A DNA stretch of 64,000 nt from an uncultured Microcaldota archaeon (lineage in GTDB: Archaea > Micrarchaeota > Micrarchaeia > Norongarragalinales > CAINOH01), in NCBI GenBank assembly GCA_903851445.1, contig CAINOH010000023.1, positions 74,518 to 138,517 of the forward strand, in the 5' to 3' direction. A program made the position numbers and the translations under genes. Within the stretch, counting starts at the first letter, position 1. Each line of letters begins with the position of its first letter. The notes below the pieces were generated by a model, which was not told the DNA's origin, did no database searches, and worked only from the letters and a program-made list of their open reading frames with translations. Below, piece by piece: positions 42,735 to 51,295 of the stretch.

Positions 42735-45710
42735 ATGGAGACGGACAACGGACAGAAGGCACAGGAAAACCCGGCGGACAGCCCGGCAACAGCGCAGCCT
42801 GAGGAAAAAAAGCTCATAGACTTTGCGGTCATCGACTCCAAGTGGCAGGCCGAATGGGAGAAGGCAAAGCTTTTCGAGTCCAACCCTGACGAGAAGAGGC
42901 AGAAGTTCTTCATCACGTTCCCCTACCCGTATGTGAATGGAGCGCCGCACGTCGGCCACACATACTCATTCCTTCGCACGGATAGCGAGGCGCGCTACAA
43001 GAGGCTCAAGGGCTACAACGTGCTCTTCCCGCAGGGGTTCCACGCAACAGGCGAGCCGATTTTCGGGACGCTTGAGAGGCTGCAGAAGGGCGACCAGAAC
43101 CAGATTGACACTTTCAAGAAATACGGGCTTACTGACGAGCAGATCAAGGACTTCGCGAAGGGCCCGGAATTCGTCGCGCGCTTCTGGATGGGAAAGTGGA
43201 TCGAGCACCTCAAACATGCAGGCGCGTCAATAGACTGGCGCCGCACGTTCATCACAACCCAGATGACGCCAACTTACTCGCGCTTTATTGAATGGCAATT
43301 CAACCTGCTTCGAAGAAAGGGCTACGTCGTGCAGGGAACGCACCCGGTAATATGGTGTACGCACGACCAGTCGCCAACAGGCGACCACGACCGGTACAAA
43401 GGCGAGGGCGAAAGCACGCAGGAATTCTACGTAATCAAGTTCACCCTTCCGGATGGCAGGATAATCGCCCCGGCTACACTGCGGCCCGAGACCATTTTCG
43501 GGGTAACCTGCATGTTCCTAAACCCCGACGCAACGTATTACAACGTGCGAGTCGGGATTGACACTTGGATACTATCCGCTGATGCTGCAAAGAAGCTTGC
43601 AGACCAGAAGCGCGACGTGAAAATACCGAAGGAAGGCTTCTCGCCAAAGGAATTGTTCGGAAAGAAGTGCAAAAACCCGGTCACCGGAACCGAGGTTGTC
43701 ATTCTTCCAGCCACTTTTGTCAAGACCGACCACGCAACCGGCATCGTGATGAGCGTGCCGGCCCACGCGCCAGCTGACTGGGCCACTGAAGTGGAGCTGA
43801 AGAAGAACCCGAAGATGGTGACGGACTATGGCGTTGATGCCGCAGCCCTTTCCACACTTACGCCCGTCGCAGTCATAAAAGTTCCCGGCTACTCGGAGTT
43901 CCCGGCAAAGGACGCGTGCGACAAATACGGAATCAAGAGCCAGAATGACGAGAAGAAGCTCGAGGACGCAAAGCACGAAATCTACAAGAAGGAGCACTAC
44001 GAGGGCACGATGCTTGCGGTTTCCGGAAAATACGAGGGAATGAAGGTCGACGACTGCAAGGACCAGCTTGTCAAGGACCTGCGGCTTGAGAAAAAGCTTG
44101 ACTCGTTCTGGGAGACCACCGGCGAAGTCGTCTGCCGCTGCATGAACAAGTGCCACGTCAAGATTTTGGAGAACCAGTGGTTCCTCAAGTTCTCCGACCT
44201 CGAATGGAAGGCCGACGTCAAGGAGTGCATCGGAGAAATGCGCATGATTCCAGAAGAGGTGCGGCAGCAGTTCCTCAACTGCGTGGACTGGCTTGAGAAC
44301 AAGGCGTGCGCCCGCAGGAGCGGCATGGGAACGCCATTGCCCTGGGACCCCGAATGGAAGGTCGAGACGCTTTCGGACTCGGTCATATACATGGCGTACT
44401 ACACGATTGCGCGCATCATCAACGAAAAGAAAGTTGACGCAAAGCAGCTCCCTGACGTGGTGTTCGACTACATTTTCCTGGGAATAGGCGACCCAAAGGA
44501 ACTCAAGAGCATCACAACCCTTTCGGACAAGACCATTGCCGAGATGAGGCGCGAGTTCCTCTACTACTACCCTCTTGACCTGCGGAATTCCGGGGTGGAC
44601 CTGGTGCAGAACCACCTCACGTTCATGCTGTTCCACCACACGGCCATTTTTGCAAAGGAGCACTGGCCGAAAGGTATCAGCGTCAACGGCTACGTCAACG
44701 TCGAAGGCGAGAAGATGAGCAAGAGCCGCGGTAACATCATTCCCATGTCGGACCTCGTGCAAAAATACGGCGCCGACCTGGTGCGCATCAACATAGTCGC
44801 CTCAAGCGAGGGGCTCTCGGATGCGGACTGGAAGACCGACGCAATCAAGTCCTACCGCCGCGCAATCGAGGTGCTCTTCGAGACTGCAGAGCTTTTGGAG
44901 ACCCTTCCGAACACGCCAAAGCCGATTTATGGCAGGCCGGAGGAACTGCTTGAAAGCAAGGTCAACTCGGCAATCAAGATTGCCGATGCTGCTTACGAGC
45001 AGATGCGCTTCCGGCAGGCCGGTTTCGAACTGGTGCAAAACGGCATCGGCAGCCTGAAGGCGTACCGCCAGCACAAGGAAGCAACTGGCGAGAAGTACAA
45101 CCAGAAGGTGCTGCGAGCGTGCCTGGAAAAAATAGTAATCGCCATCGCGCCCCTCTTGCCGCACTGCGCCGAGGAAGTCTGGCACAAGCTCGGCAACTCA
45201 ACCTTTGCAAGCGTGGAAAAATACCCTGCTGTAGAGGAGGACAAAATCAAGCCCGAGCTTACTGCACAGGAGGACTACGCGCAGGCGGTTGAGGAGGACA
45301 TCCGCAAGATTGCCGATGTTGCGAAGATTTCGCCGAAGAAAATCACTCTCATCGCTGCGGCAGAGTGGAAGCAGGACGAGCTTGAAAAAATTGCAACTGA
45401 TGTCGCAGCTGGAAAGCAGTTTGCTTTTGACGTCAAGATGAAGGAACTGATGGCAGACGAGCAGCTGAAGAAAGTTGCCCCGCAAGTCTCCGGCTTTTTG
45501 ATGGCAATCGGCAAGAAGGTGCATTCCTATTCCGGATACAAAAAAGCGGACGAGATGGCAATCCTCGAGTCCAAGGCTGCAGGCATCGGCAAGAAGTTCG
45601 GCGACGCCACGGTCAAGGTGATTTCGGAGGAGGACGCGGCGAAGGATGCCGGCCTTTCAAAGAAGGCCGAGAAGGCGATGCCAGGAAAGCCGGCAATACT
45701 ATTGGAATAG
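42735..45710 (+). CDS. leuS: Leucyl-tRNA synthetase, archaeal type
   Basis: 991 aa. Charges tRNA-Leu with leucine in the cytoplasm. Class I signatures are PHVGHTYSF (HIGH box 72-75) and KMSKS at 660-664; the LeuRS/IleRS/ValRS editing domain lies between them (TLRPETIFGVTCMF, then AHAPADW). The order of domains and the C-terminal extension of about 200 residues match archaeal/eukaryotic LeuRS. The first 25 residues (Gln, Glu, Pro rich) are an extra tail. A TATA-like AATAAAGC lies about 28 nt upstream. It diverges from the archaeosortase gene and is followed by a strong poly-T terminator. Confidence 0.96.
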   Translation: METDNGQKAQENPADSPATAQPEEKKLIDFAVIDSKWQAEWEKAKLFESNPDEKRQKFFITFPYPYVNGAPHVGHTYSFLRTDSEARYKRLKGYNVLFPQGFHATGEPIFGTLERLQKGDQNQIDTFKKYGLTDEQIKDFAKGPEFVARFWMGKWIEHLKHAGASIDWRRTFITTQMTPTYSRFIEWQFNLLRRKGYVVQGTHPVIWCTHDQSPTGDHDRYKGEGESTQEFYVIKFTLPDGRIIAPATLRPETIFGVTCMFLNPDATYYNVRVGIDTWILSADAAKKLADQKRDVKIPKEGFSPKELFGKKCKNPVTGTEVVILPATFVKTDHATGIVMSVPAHAPADWATEVELKKNPKMVTDYGVDAAALSTLTPVAVIKVPGYSEFPAKDACDKYGIKSQNDEKKLEDAKHEIYKKEHYEGTMLAVSGKYEGMKVDDCKDQLVKDLRLEKKLDSFWETTGEVVCRCMNKCHVKILENQWFLKFSDLEWKADVKECIGEMRMIPEEVRQQFLNCVDWLENKACARRSGMGTPLPWDPEWKVETLSDSVIYMAYYTIARIINEKKVDAKQLPDVVFDYIFLGIGDPKELKSITTLSDKTIAEMRREFLYYYPLDLRNSGVDLVQNHLTFMLFHHTAIFAKEHWPKGISVNGYVNVEGEKMSKSRGNIIPMSDLVQKYGADLVRINIVASSEGLSDADWKTDAIKSYRRAIEVLFETAELLETLPNTPKPIYGRPEELLESKVNSAIKIADAAYEQMRFRQAGFELVQNGIGSLKAYRQHKEATGEKYNQKVLRACLEKIVIAIAPLLPHCAEEVWHKLGNSTFASVEKYPAVEEDKIKPELTAQEDYAQAVEEDIRKIADVAKISPKKITLIAAAEWKQDELEKIATDVAAGKQFAFDVKMKELMADEQLKKVAPQVSGFLMAIGKKVHSYSGYKKADEMAILESKAAGIGKKFGDATVKVISEEDAAKDAGLSKKAEKAMPGKPAILLE

Positions 45711-45743
45711 ATTTTTCCATCCTTTTTCTTTTATTATTTTTTT
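45711..45743 (+). terminator. Poly-T terminator of leuS
   Basis: Immediately after the stop codon the plus strand has ATTTTTCC, CCTTTTTC, TTTTATTA and a seven-T run. The convergent small gene ends in the same stretch. Confidence 0.6.
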
Positions 45744-45979
45744 AACAGGCCCAACTTGGTTAACAGGCGTCGCCGTCTCACAAGACTCAGCTCTTCGCTG
45801 TCGAGCTGGACATCAGACTCTGAACGCCGGCGCTTGGAAATGGTAATCGGACTTCCCTGGCGGGTCAGTATTCCCAGAGTCTGCTTTTTTTCCTCAAAAG
45901 CAGTCTCCTTTCTGGCCTGCGAATTCTCAAAAGGCCTGCGGACGCGTTCGATTAGTGTACCGGATAATTTTGATGCCAT
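45734..45979 (-). CDS. Small basic protein, 81 aa
   Basis: No family recognised. The protein is highly charged with Arg/Lys clusters (ISKRRRSES, VRRRRLLTKLGLLKK), compatible with nucleic-acid or ribosome binding. The ATG at 45979 has an SD-like GGAGGC about 8-13 nt upstream. The nnrD gene upstream ends 15 nt before the start in the same direction, so the two are probably one operon. Confidence 0.55.
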   Translation of the reverse strand: MASKLSGTLIERVRRPFENSQARKETAFEEKKQTLGILTRQGSPITISKRRRSESDVQLDSEELSLVRRRRLLTKLGLLKK

Positions 45980-45994
45980 CTAAATTGCCTCCAA

Positions 45995-46873
45995 CTATGT
46001 ATGAGATATTACGGAAGCTATTTCCTTAATAACGTCAGTGGGCTTCGTCGATTCTCCGAATTTGTGCGCCGCGCGGTGCCCAGCCCTGCCGTAAATGTAC
46101 GCTGCTGTTGCCGCTGCCTCGAATGCGGGCAGGTTTTTTGCGAGAAGAGCAGCACAGATTCCCGCAAGCACGTCGCCGTGGCCGCCCTTGGTAAGGTAGG
46201 GCGAGCCCTCGTAGTCAAGCATCACTTTCCCGCTAGGGTCTGCAATGACGTCAACAGCGCCCTTGAGCAGGACAACGGCGGAATATTTTTTTGCGGCAAT
46301 AATTGCAGAGTCGATACGCTTTCCCAAATCGTCCGGGCTGACTGATTCTACGCCAATCAGCGCGGCAAGCTCGCCCGCGTGCGGAGTGAGTATTACAACC
46401 CGGCCTTTGAACGAGAGGGGGTTTGCCGCGATGAACATCAGAGCATCCGCATCAACTACAACCGGAAGGTAGGTCTGTTTGAGCAAGGCAAGCACAGCCG
46501 CGCCAGTCTTTTGGTTGCGCGAAAGCCCGCCGCCAACCACCATCGCGTTGCTCTTATTTGCATAGGCGACTATTTCCGAGACAAACCCCGGCTCAAGGTA
46601 GTCGCAGCTTAAGGGCGGCGCGATTATCTCAGGGGCATAAGACGCGGCAGTGTCAGCAGCACGCTTTGGCGCAAGCAACGTGACCAAGTCCGCGCCCGCA
46701 GCGTACGCGCCAAGGCAGTTGAAAATAGGCGAGCCGGTGTACTCGCGGCTTCCTCCGACTACGAGGACTTTCCCGAACTGGCCCTTGGAACACCAGAGCA
46801 AGCGACGAGGATAAGCATTGGAAAGGAGGCCGTGCCCGGTCTTTGGGATTAATTCCTTGCGCTTTGCTGCCAT
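45995..46873 (-). CDS. nnrD: ADP-dependent NAD(P)H-hydrate dehydratase
   Basis: 292 aa, ribokinase-like fold. Repairs the damaged cofactor NAD(P)HX by dehydration using ADP. Motifs are GKVLVVGGSREYTGSP (34-49), VVVDADAL (138-145), LTPHAGE (162-168) and KGGHGDVLAG (229-238), where the family usually has G-T/S-G-D-V-L. This is the stand-alone C-terminal domain; the N-terminal YjeF epimerase domain that is often fused is absent here. The small basic-protein gene follows closely. Confidence 0.88.
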   Translation of the reverse strand: MAAKRKELIPKTGHGLLSNAYPRRLLWCSKGQFGKVLVVGGSREYTGSPIFNCLGAYAAGADLVTLLAPKRAADTAASYAPEIIAPPLSCDYLEPGFVSEIVAYANKSNAMVVGGGLSRNQKTGAAVLALLKQTYLPVVVDADALMFIAANPLSFKGRVVILTPHAGELAALIGVESVSPDDLGKRIDSAIIAAKKYSAVVLLKGAVDVIADPSGKVMLDYEGSPYLTKGGHGDVLAGICAALLAKNLPAFEAAATAAYIYGRAGHRAAHKFGESTKPTDVIKEIASVISHT

Positions 46874-46906
46874 AACCGCCTTTCGCCCCCCGCGTATTTT
46901 ACCAGC

Positions 46907-47323
46907 CTATGCTTCTGCTTCGGTTGCAAACCCTGCAGGCGGCTGGTCTGTCGGCTGGTCGCGCGGCTGCCTCTCGACTTTGACCATCGGCCCTGAAAGC
47001 GCCATCGTGATTTCCATGCTCGACACCTTGCTCATCGAGCCGTCCTCGCTCTGCAGCTCCTCGGTCGAAAGGTCGATGCCCTTTATGACCGCGTTCTGGA
47101 TGAAGCGGTTCTTGATGATTTGGGACACGTCAACCGCCTTGCTTATCGAGCGGCCGCGCGCCTTGACCTTCACCTCGGGCGCGCCGTTGTTGAACTGGGT
47201 CACCACAGCCCAGACGTAGCTCATCACGCCCTTCTTTCCAACGTAGATTATGCCATCCGTGTGCGTGCCGCCCCGGGCGGCGCCTGTTGGCTGCTGTTGT
47301 ATTGCGGATTGTTCGGTTTCCAT
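46907..47323 (-). CDS. albA: DNA/RNA-binding protein Alba
   Basis: 138 aa from the ATG at 47323; the upstream in-frame extension to 47482 was rejected because the Alba core starts right after this Met. The core IIYVGKKGVMSYVWAVVTQF, followed by VKVKARGRSISKAVDVSQII, is typical; Lys30-Lys31 correspond to the nucleic-acid-contacting lysines. Alba dimers coat DNA and RNA and help compact archaeal chromatin. Compared with most Alba proteins (about 90 aa) it has a 24-residue N-terminal tail and a 35-residue C-terminal Gln/Pro/Glu-rich tail (QPRDQPTDQPPAGF), which is unusual. A GTATAACTA element at about 47403-47411 suggests a leader of some 60 nt. Confidence 0.92.
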   Translation of the reverse strand: METEQSAIQQQPTGAARGGTHTDGIIYVGKKGVMSYVWAVVTQFNNGAPEVKVKARGRSISKAVDVSQIIKNRFIQNAVIKGIDLSTEELQSEDGSMSKVSSMEITMALSGPMVKVERQPRDQPTDQPPAGFATEAEA

Positions 47324-47435
47324 TTGGATGCTGCACCTCTGCGTGTCTATGTGGCTGTGTATCAGTTGCCCTGTGTAGGTTGCGTCTGGCGCCAAAAAGG
47401 CGTAGTTATACTTCGGACGTTGGGAAATAAAAAAC

Positions 47436-47891
47436 TTAGAGAAGGTCGGACACGCGCTTTCCAAAAAGCATCCCGCGGGCAATTACTTCATAGGAATCCT
47501 GGGCGCCGCGTTCGGACAGCCTGCGCCTTAGCTGGCGCAGCTTGGAGGACAGAGCGTGCTGGCACTTGATTGCCGAGGCGAGGGCGTCGCGCTCGTGCGC
47601 GTTCTTGACGTTCTTGTCCTTGCAAATCATGTCCTTCTCAATGATTGAGAGTGATTTCGCCGGATAGTATAGCCGGGCCGAGAACGAGCGCTTGAGCTTC
47701 CGCGCCGCCTGCGACGGCGGGTTGGTGTCGCAGGCTATGAAGATGGGGGAATATTTTGCCAGCGACTCGAAAAGAAAGTCTCCCTTTGCGTCCTTGCGGC
47801 TTTTTACCTCGATGACCTCGCCGTCCAGGGTCATTATCGCATAGGCGGACGTCGCGCCCGCGTCAATGCCTGCTATGAAGGACCGCAACAA
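47436..47891 (-). CDS. DUF460 family protein, RNase H-like fold
   Basis: 151 aa from a TTG start. The opening FIAGIDAGATSAYAIMTLDG and the later IACDTNPPSQAARKL and NAHERDALASAIKC match the archaeal DUF460 pattern, whose Asp residues resemble an RNase H-like (RuvC/YqgF) active site: Asp10, Asp in IACDTNP and Asp in HERDALA. A nuclease activity is inference. The family often has an extra coiled-coil region; this copy is short. The C-terminal part has a helix rich in Arg (LSSKLRQLRRRLSERG). Confidence 0.78.
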   Translation of the reverse strand: MLRSFIAGIDAGATSAYAIMTLDGEVIEVKSRKDAKGDFLFESLAKYSPIFIACDTNPPSQAARKLKRSFSARLYYPAKSLSIIEKDMICKDKNVKNAHERDALASAIKCQHALSSKLRQLRRRLSERGAQDSYEVIARGMLFGKRVSDLL

Positions 47892-47924
47892 GAATCACAA
47901 TATTCTCTTGGGATTGCAGAATAA

Positions 47925-47965
47925 TAAGAAAGAGAAAAAAGGAAAAGAAAATTGGGAAGGGAGAA
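47925..47965 (-). terminator. Pyrimidine-rich terminator after the glutamine-amidotransferase-like gene
   Basis: Downstream of the stop at 47968 the minus strand carries TTTTC, TTTTCC, TTTTTTC and TTTC tracts. Confidence 0.45.
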
Positions 47966-47967
47966 AC

Positions 47968-48795
47968 TTATCCGTTCGAGCCCTTCAGGTAAAGCAGCGT
48001 GTTGAGGAAGAGGTTGCGTCCCTTGTCCTGTGACACTAGAGTGGCCGGGTCGTAGGCGAAGTAGATTACCTTGCCTGTCAGGAGACCCGTGCTCTCAAGC
48101 ATTGCAAACACTGCAGGGTCGGTGGTCGTGTCGTCCGTTCCCTGCTGGATGTAAGCAAGGACGTTAGAACCGACCTTGCTGCTTGGTATGACCTTGACCA
48201 CGTAGCTTGAGAACTCATAGTCCTTCTGGCCCGTCGGGAATATCGGGTGGTCGGTTGCGATGATCTTGAAGGTCCCGCTTATGGAGGTCTTCTTTATCGG
48301 CTCGTATTCGCGGGTGAAGCCTCCGATTTGCACGGGCATGACGTCGCCAAGCAGGCCGATGCCCACATCCCACCCGACAACAGTGGTGTCGTCGTGGACC
48401 TTGGTGCAGGCGTCTTGGATGACTATCATCTTGCCTCCTGCCTTGACCTTGTCTGCAATTACCTTGCGCGCGGTGCGGTCGCACACCTGCTCGCCTTGCA
48501 GTAGGATTATGTCAAACTGGTTGAGAACGCCGGAATACACCATGTCCTGGTGCAGGTTGCCCATATACGACACCCCGGCAATGCGGTAGTCCTCGGAGTT
48601 GAGCAGGTTCTCCATGGCCTTGGTCGGGTTGCCGATTACAGCAACGCGGATGTTGGCTGCAGGGCAAATCACCGAAAGCCCGGGGATGCCGGAGCAGTTG
48701 ATGAAGTTGAACTTCGCCGCCACGAAAACCGCAAGTATGGCGATTAGAATCAAGGGTATTGAACTTTCAAGATGCTGCTCCGCGCCGCGCTTCAT
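47968..48795 (-). CDS. Membrane-anchored glutamine-amidotransferase-like domain protein
   Basis: 275 aa. One N-terminal transmembrane helix (IPLILIAILAVFVAAKF, about 14-30) is followed by an extracellular alpha/beta domain. Segments NIRVAVIGNPTKAMENLL, FDIILLQGEQVCDR, KVKAGGKMIVIQDACTK and GLLTGKVIYFAYDPATLVS follow the strand order of a class I glutamine amidotransferase-like fold, but no catalytic Cys-His-Glu triad is evident, so it may be a binding domain. An SD-like GAGGT lies about 10 nt upstream. Its promoter contains a 19-bp element also found upstream of the GPN-like gene. Confidence 0.62.
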   Translation of the reverse strand: MKRGAEQHLESSIPLILIAILAVFVAAKFNFINCSGIPGLSVICPAANIRVAVIGNPTKAMENLLNSEDYRIAGVSYMGNLHQDMVYSGVLNQFDIILLQGEQVCDRTARKVIADKVKAGGKMIVIQDACTKVHDDTTVVGWDVGIGLLGDVMPVQIGGFTREYEPIKKTSISGTFKIIATDHPIFPTGQKDYEFSSYVVKVIPSSKVGSNVLAYIQQGTDDTTTDPAVFAMLESTGLLTGKVIYFAYDPATLVSQDKGRNLFLNTLLYLKGSNG

Positions 48796-48848
48796 AAGTT
48801 AAACCTCTTTTCCCGTTTAGAGTAATAATTGAAAATGCCGCCCGCCGT

Positions 48849-48867
48849 TTATAACCGTTGTGCCCGA
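48849..48867 (-). promoter_or_regulatory. Shared 19-bp promoter element, copy 1
   Basis: On the minus strand TCGGGCACAACGGTTATAA ends in the TATA core of the gene starting at 48795. It matches 51225-51243 at 18 of 19 positions. Confidence 0.5.
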
Positions 48868-48941
48868 TTAAAAAAGGAATTATGATAGCCCACAGGAGGC
48901 AAAACGCGAGACTGCGGCGGAAAAGGAAGGGCAGGCCGAAA

Positions 48942-49955
48942 TCAGAGCTTTTCAGGCGCAATCGCCCTTGCAGCATACTTCCGGGCATTCTTTGCAACCA
49001 GCCTCTGCACTGCCGCAGCGTCCAGGTCTATGCGCGGGCCCATGTGGCCGAGCTTGATTTCAACTATTGCGGTGCCAATTGCGAGGGCTTTTGCGATGTC
49101 CCCGCTGTTCTGGAACTCGAAAACTAACGCGCCCGTGAACGAGTCCCCTGCGCCGGTCGTGTCTACAACCTTCATCTTCGGCGCCGGGCAGTGGTAGAAC
49201 ACGCCCTTGTCCAAGGCATAGGCGCCATCCTTGTCCTTGGAAATCACGCGGGTCTTTCCCGGGAGGCCGCGCAGCATGTCCGCCAGCTTGGTCTTTTTGG
49301 TGTAGAACATCGCTTCCTCGTAGTTCATCACGCACACGTCAAAGTGCGGGTGCAGCCGGGCAAGACGCTTTGAGAACTTACGAAGCATGGTGATGCTAGG
49401 CGCAAATATGACTTTCTTGTGGTGTTTTTTCGCAAGCCTGACCGCACGGAAGAACAGGCCGTAATTTTTTTCCGAAGAGAGCGAGGTAATGAACACCGAG
49501 CGGCATTCCTGCACCGCCTCTGCCGGAAGGTCGGAAGGGCCAAGGCACGCGTTGGCTCCGGGGTATACAAGGAGGCTCTTCTCGCCTGACGGCGAGAGTA
49601 TGCTGATGCCGATTGCGCTCTTTTCGCCTGCGACGCGTGAGAGGTAGGTCGAGCCGATTTTCCGCGAGTGCAAATCGTTGACTATCATCTCGCCGAAGTC
49701 GTCCTTCCCTACTGCCGCAAGCAGCTCGACTTTCGAGCCGAGGAGGGCCATCACGTTTGCCGAGTTCGCCGCGCTCCCGCCCGGCTCGTACTCGATTTGC
49801 GCAAGCTGAGTCTTGGACGCGAAATTGAGGCAGAGGAAGTGCTGGACCCTGTCAAAGGAGTTGATGTCGATGCTTTCCGAGACCGTAGGCCGGGCTAGGA
49901 AGTCCATCGTGACCGAGCCTATGCAAAGGGTGTCGAAGCGGGGTTGGCCGGGCAT
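48942..49955 (-). CDS. PfkB family carbohydrate kinase
   Basis: 337 aa, ribokinase-like. It phosphorylates a sugar or nucleoside with ATP; substrate unknown. Motifs are the N-terminal CIGSVTMDFL, substrate-loop EPGGSAANSA (57-66) and the ATP/anion-hole DTTGAGDSFTG (265-275) with catalytic Asp271. Typical ribokinase-family length. It may be a fructose-, adenosine- or heptose-type kinase; sequence alone does not decide. A 16-bp palindrome lies 8 nt before the start codon. Confidence 0.88.
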   Translation of the reverse strand: MPGQPRFDTLCIGSVTMDFLARPTVSESIDINSFDRVQHFLCLNFASKTQLAQIEYEPGGSAANSANVMALLGSKVELLAAVGKDDFGEMIVNDLHSRKIGSTYLSRVAGEKSAIGISILSPSGEKSLLVYPGANACLGPSDLPAEAVQECRSVFITSLSSEKNYGLFFRAVRLAKKHHKKVIFAPSITMLRKFSKRLARLHPHFDVCVMNYEEAMFYTKKTKLADMLRGLPGKTRVISKDKDGAYALDKGVFYHCPAPKMKVVDTTGAGDSFTGALVFEFQNSGDIAKALAIGTAIVEIKLGHMGPRIDLDAAAVQRLVAKNARKYAARAIAPEKL

Positions 49956-49962
49956 TTGTGCA

Positions 49963-49978
49963 TCGTAACCGGTTACGA
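49963..49978. promoter_or_regulatory. 16-bp perfect palindrome upstream of the PfkB gene
   Basis: TCGTAACCGGTTACGA is self-complementary over its whole length and ends 8 nt before the ATG at 49955, a position fitting a repressor operator that would block transcription start. Confidence 0.5.
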
Positions 49979-50142
49979 CCTTGCGAAATATAAACGAAGG
50001 GGAAACGCGGGAAAAACGCCTCGCGGGAGAGCATTAAAAAAAGCGGTCCTGCAAGAATACGTTCAGGATGATGACGACTATTGCTCTGAATTGTGATGAG
50101 TGACAGGCGGACTGAAAATAATGATAATGGGGTCGGAAGGGC

Positions 50143-50538
50143 TTGGCGGATTTTGTTGCATCGTTTCTTGACATCGGCCTTGCGTTAGCCTCCGCGCTGC
50201 TTTTTGTGACCGGCACACTGAACCTTGCGGGCTTCCTGCTTCAGGTGCGCTCGGGCGAGGAGGACATAAAGGTCAAGATGCCGACTTTCCTCAACCTCAT
50301 AGGCACCGCGCTGCTCGGCCTTTCAGGCTCCCTTGCGCTCATGTTCTCGGGCTTGGAGCAGGCAAAGCAGGCCACGCTTTTGCTTTCGATAATCTTCCTT
50401 ATTGCAGGCACTTACCTTGGCCTGAAAAAGCACGCGGACAGGTACCTCAGTCCGGAGGGCGAGCCGCTCAAGGTCACCCTTTCGGGCACGTACGCCCTCC
50501 GCGCGAAACTGAAGAAGAAGGGAATCCGACCGCGCTGA
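50143..50538 (+). CDS. Small membrane protein, three predicted helices
   Basis: 131 aa from a TTG at 50143 with an SD-like GGAAGG seven bases upstream; no in-frame ATG is available. Hydrophobic segments are IGLALASALLFVTGTLNLAGF, FLNLIGTALLGLSGSLALMF (about) and ATLLLSIIFLIAGTYLGL, followed by a basic cytoplasmic tail ending KLKKKGIRPR. No family recognised. It converges on the GPN-like gene. Confidence 0.6.
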   Translation: MADFVASFLDIGLALASALLFVTGTLNLAGFLLQVRSGEEDIKVKMPTFLNLIGTALLGLSGSLALMFSGLEQAKQATLLLSIIFLIAGTYLGLKKHADRYLSPEGEPLKVTLSGTYALRAKLKKKGIRPR

Positions 50539-50552
50539 TTTTCCAAACACGC

Positions 50553-51188
50553 CTAAAGAAGCTTCAGTTCCTTTGCCAGGGCCTCGAAGCCCAGCCGCTC
50601 AACAGCGTTGATTTCAAGGATGTCATTAGGCCTGTCCGGGTCGCCTGTGAGTATCGCGTCAATCAGGGTGGCCTGCCTTGCGGCCTGCGGCTTCTCAATC
50701 CCCGGCCTGTTGAACACCGGCGTGACCTGCCTTCCCGATACGTTCTCCATGAGCTTTGAAGTCGCGCGTATTGCGCTGTCACCCGAGTGCGTGCGGAAGT
50801 TCTCTCCAGAAAGGAGCACGACCCGGTCTGCGAGCGTGTAGAAGGCCTTCATCTGGTGCCGGAAGAAAAGCAGGTATTCAAGCGGGATTGAAAAGTCAAG
50901 GAACAGCAACGAGTTCTCGCGAAGGCCGGAAAGCTTTCGGTCGTGCGACATTATCTCAAGCATTGCCGCGTAGAACTTGGGCCACTGGTCCTCGTAGTGT
51001 CGGTATGCCTTGCGGATTTCCTTGCTGTCGCGCACGTCGTAGTCGGGCTTGTAGGTGATGTGCTTGCAGAAATAGTTCGCGTTGGCAATGGAGGTCTCCA
51101 CGCCGTGCTTTTGCAGGTACTTTGCATAGTTGAAGCAGAACGTGCTCTTGCCGCTCCCGGGCGGACCAATTACAGCTAAGGATGCCAT
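50553..51188 (-). CDS. GPN-loop-like P-loop NTPase, divergent
   Basis: 211 aa. The Walker A VIGPPGSGKST (6-16) and the following YKPDYDVRD place it in the GPN/ATP_bind_1 family of SIMIBI-class NTPases, which form dimers and in eukaryotes help RNA polymerase assembly. The defining Gly-Pro-Asn loop is not present where expected (residues 60-75 read IRKAYRHYEDQWPKF), the DTPGQ-like switch is LLFLDFSIPLE, and the NKxD base motif appears as NRPG. So nucleotide specificity and hydrolysis may differ. It diverges from tpiA across 107 bp carrying a shared promoter element. Confidence 0.75.
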   Translation of the reverse strand: MASLAVIGPPGSGKSTFCFNYAKYLQKHGVETSIANANYFCKHITYKPDYDVRDSKEIRKAYRHYEDQWPKFYAAMLEIMSHDRKLSGLRENSLLFLDFSIPLEYLLFFRHQMKAFYTLADRVVLLSGENFRTHSGDSAIRATSKLMENVSGRQVTPVFNRPGIEKPQAARQATLIDAILTGDPDRPNDILEINAVERLGFEALAKELKLL

Positions 51189-51224
51189 AGGGCTTTCGAC
51201 CGATTCCCCCTCTTACTCACTGAA

Positions 51225-51243
51225 TTATAACGGTTGTGCCCGA
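51225..51243 (-). promoter_or_regulatory. Shared 19-bp promoter element, copy 2
   Basis: Minus strand TCGGGCACAACCGTTATAA, with its TATA part about 37 nt before the GPN-like start codon. A second GAATTATAAC copy begins at 51242, 20 bp after the first at 51222, and could serve tpiA on the other strand. Confidence 0.5.
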
Positions 51244-51295
51244 ATTATAACATTATCCGTTAGGCCGAAAGCCGGCGGGTGGGGTTGCGGGTGCG

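Noticed and set aside
43572-44762. 396-codon open frame on the minus strand
   Set aside because: It lies fully antisense to leuS and its translation (His/Val/Leu rich) is the typical mirror of a GC-biased gene.
47324-47482. Upstream extension of the Alba frame
   Set aside because: It overlaps the DUF460 gene and precedes a well-placed ATG; the extra sequence is unlike Alba.
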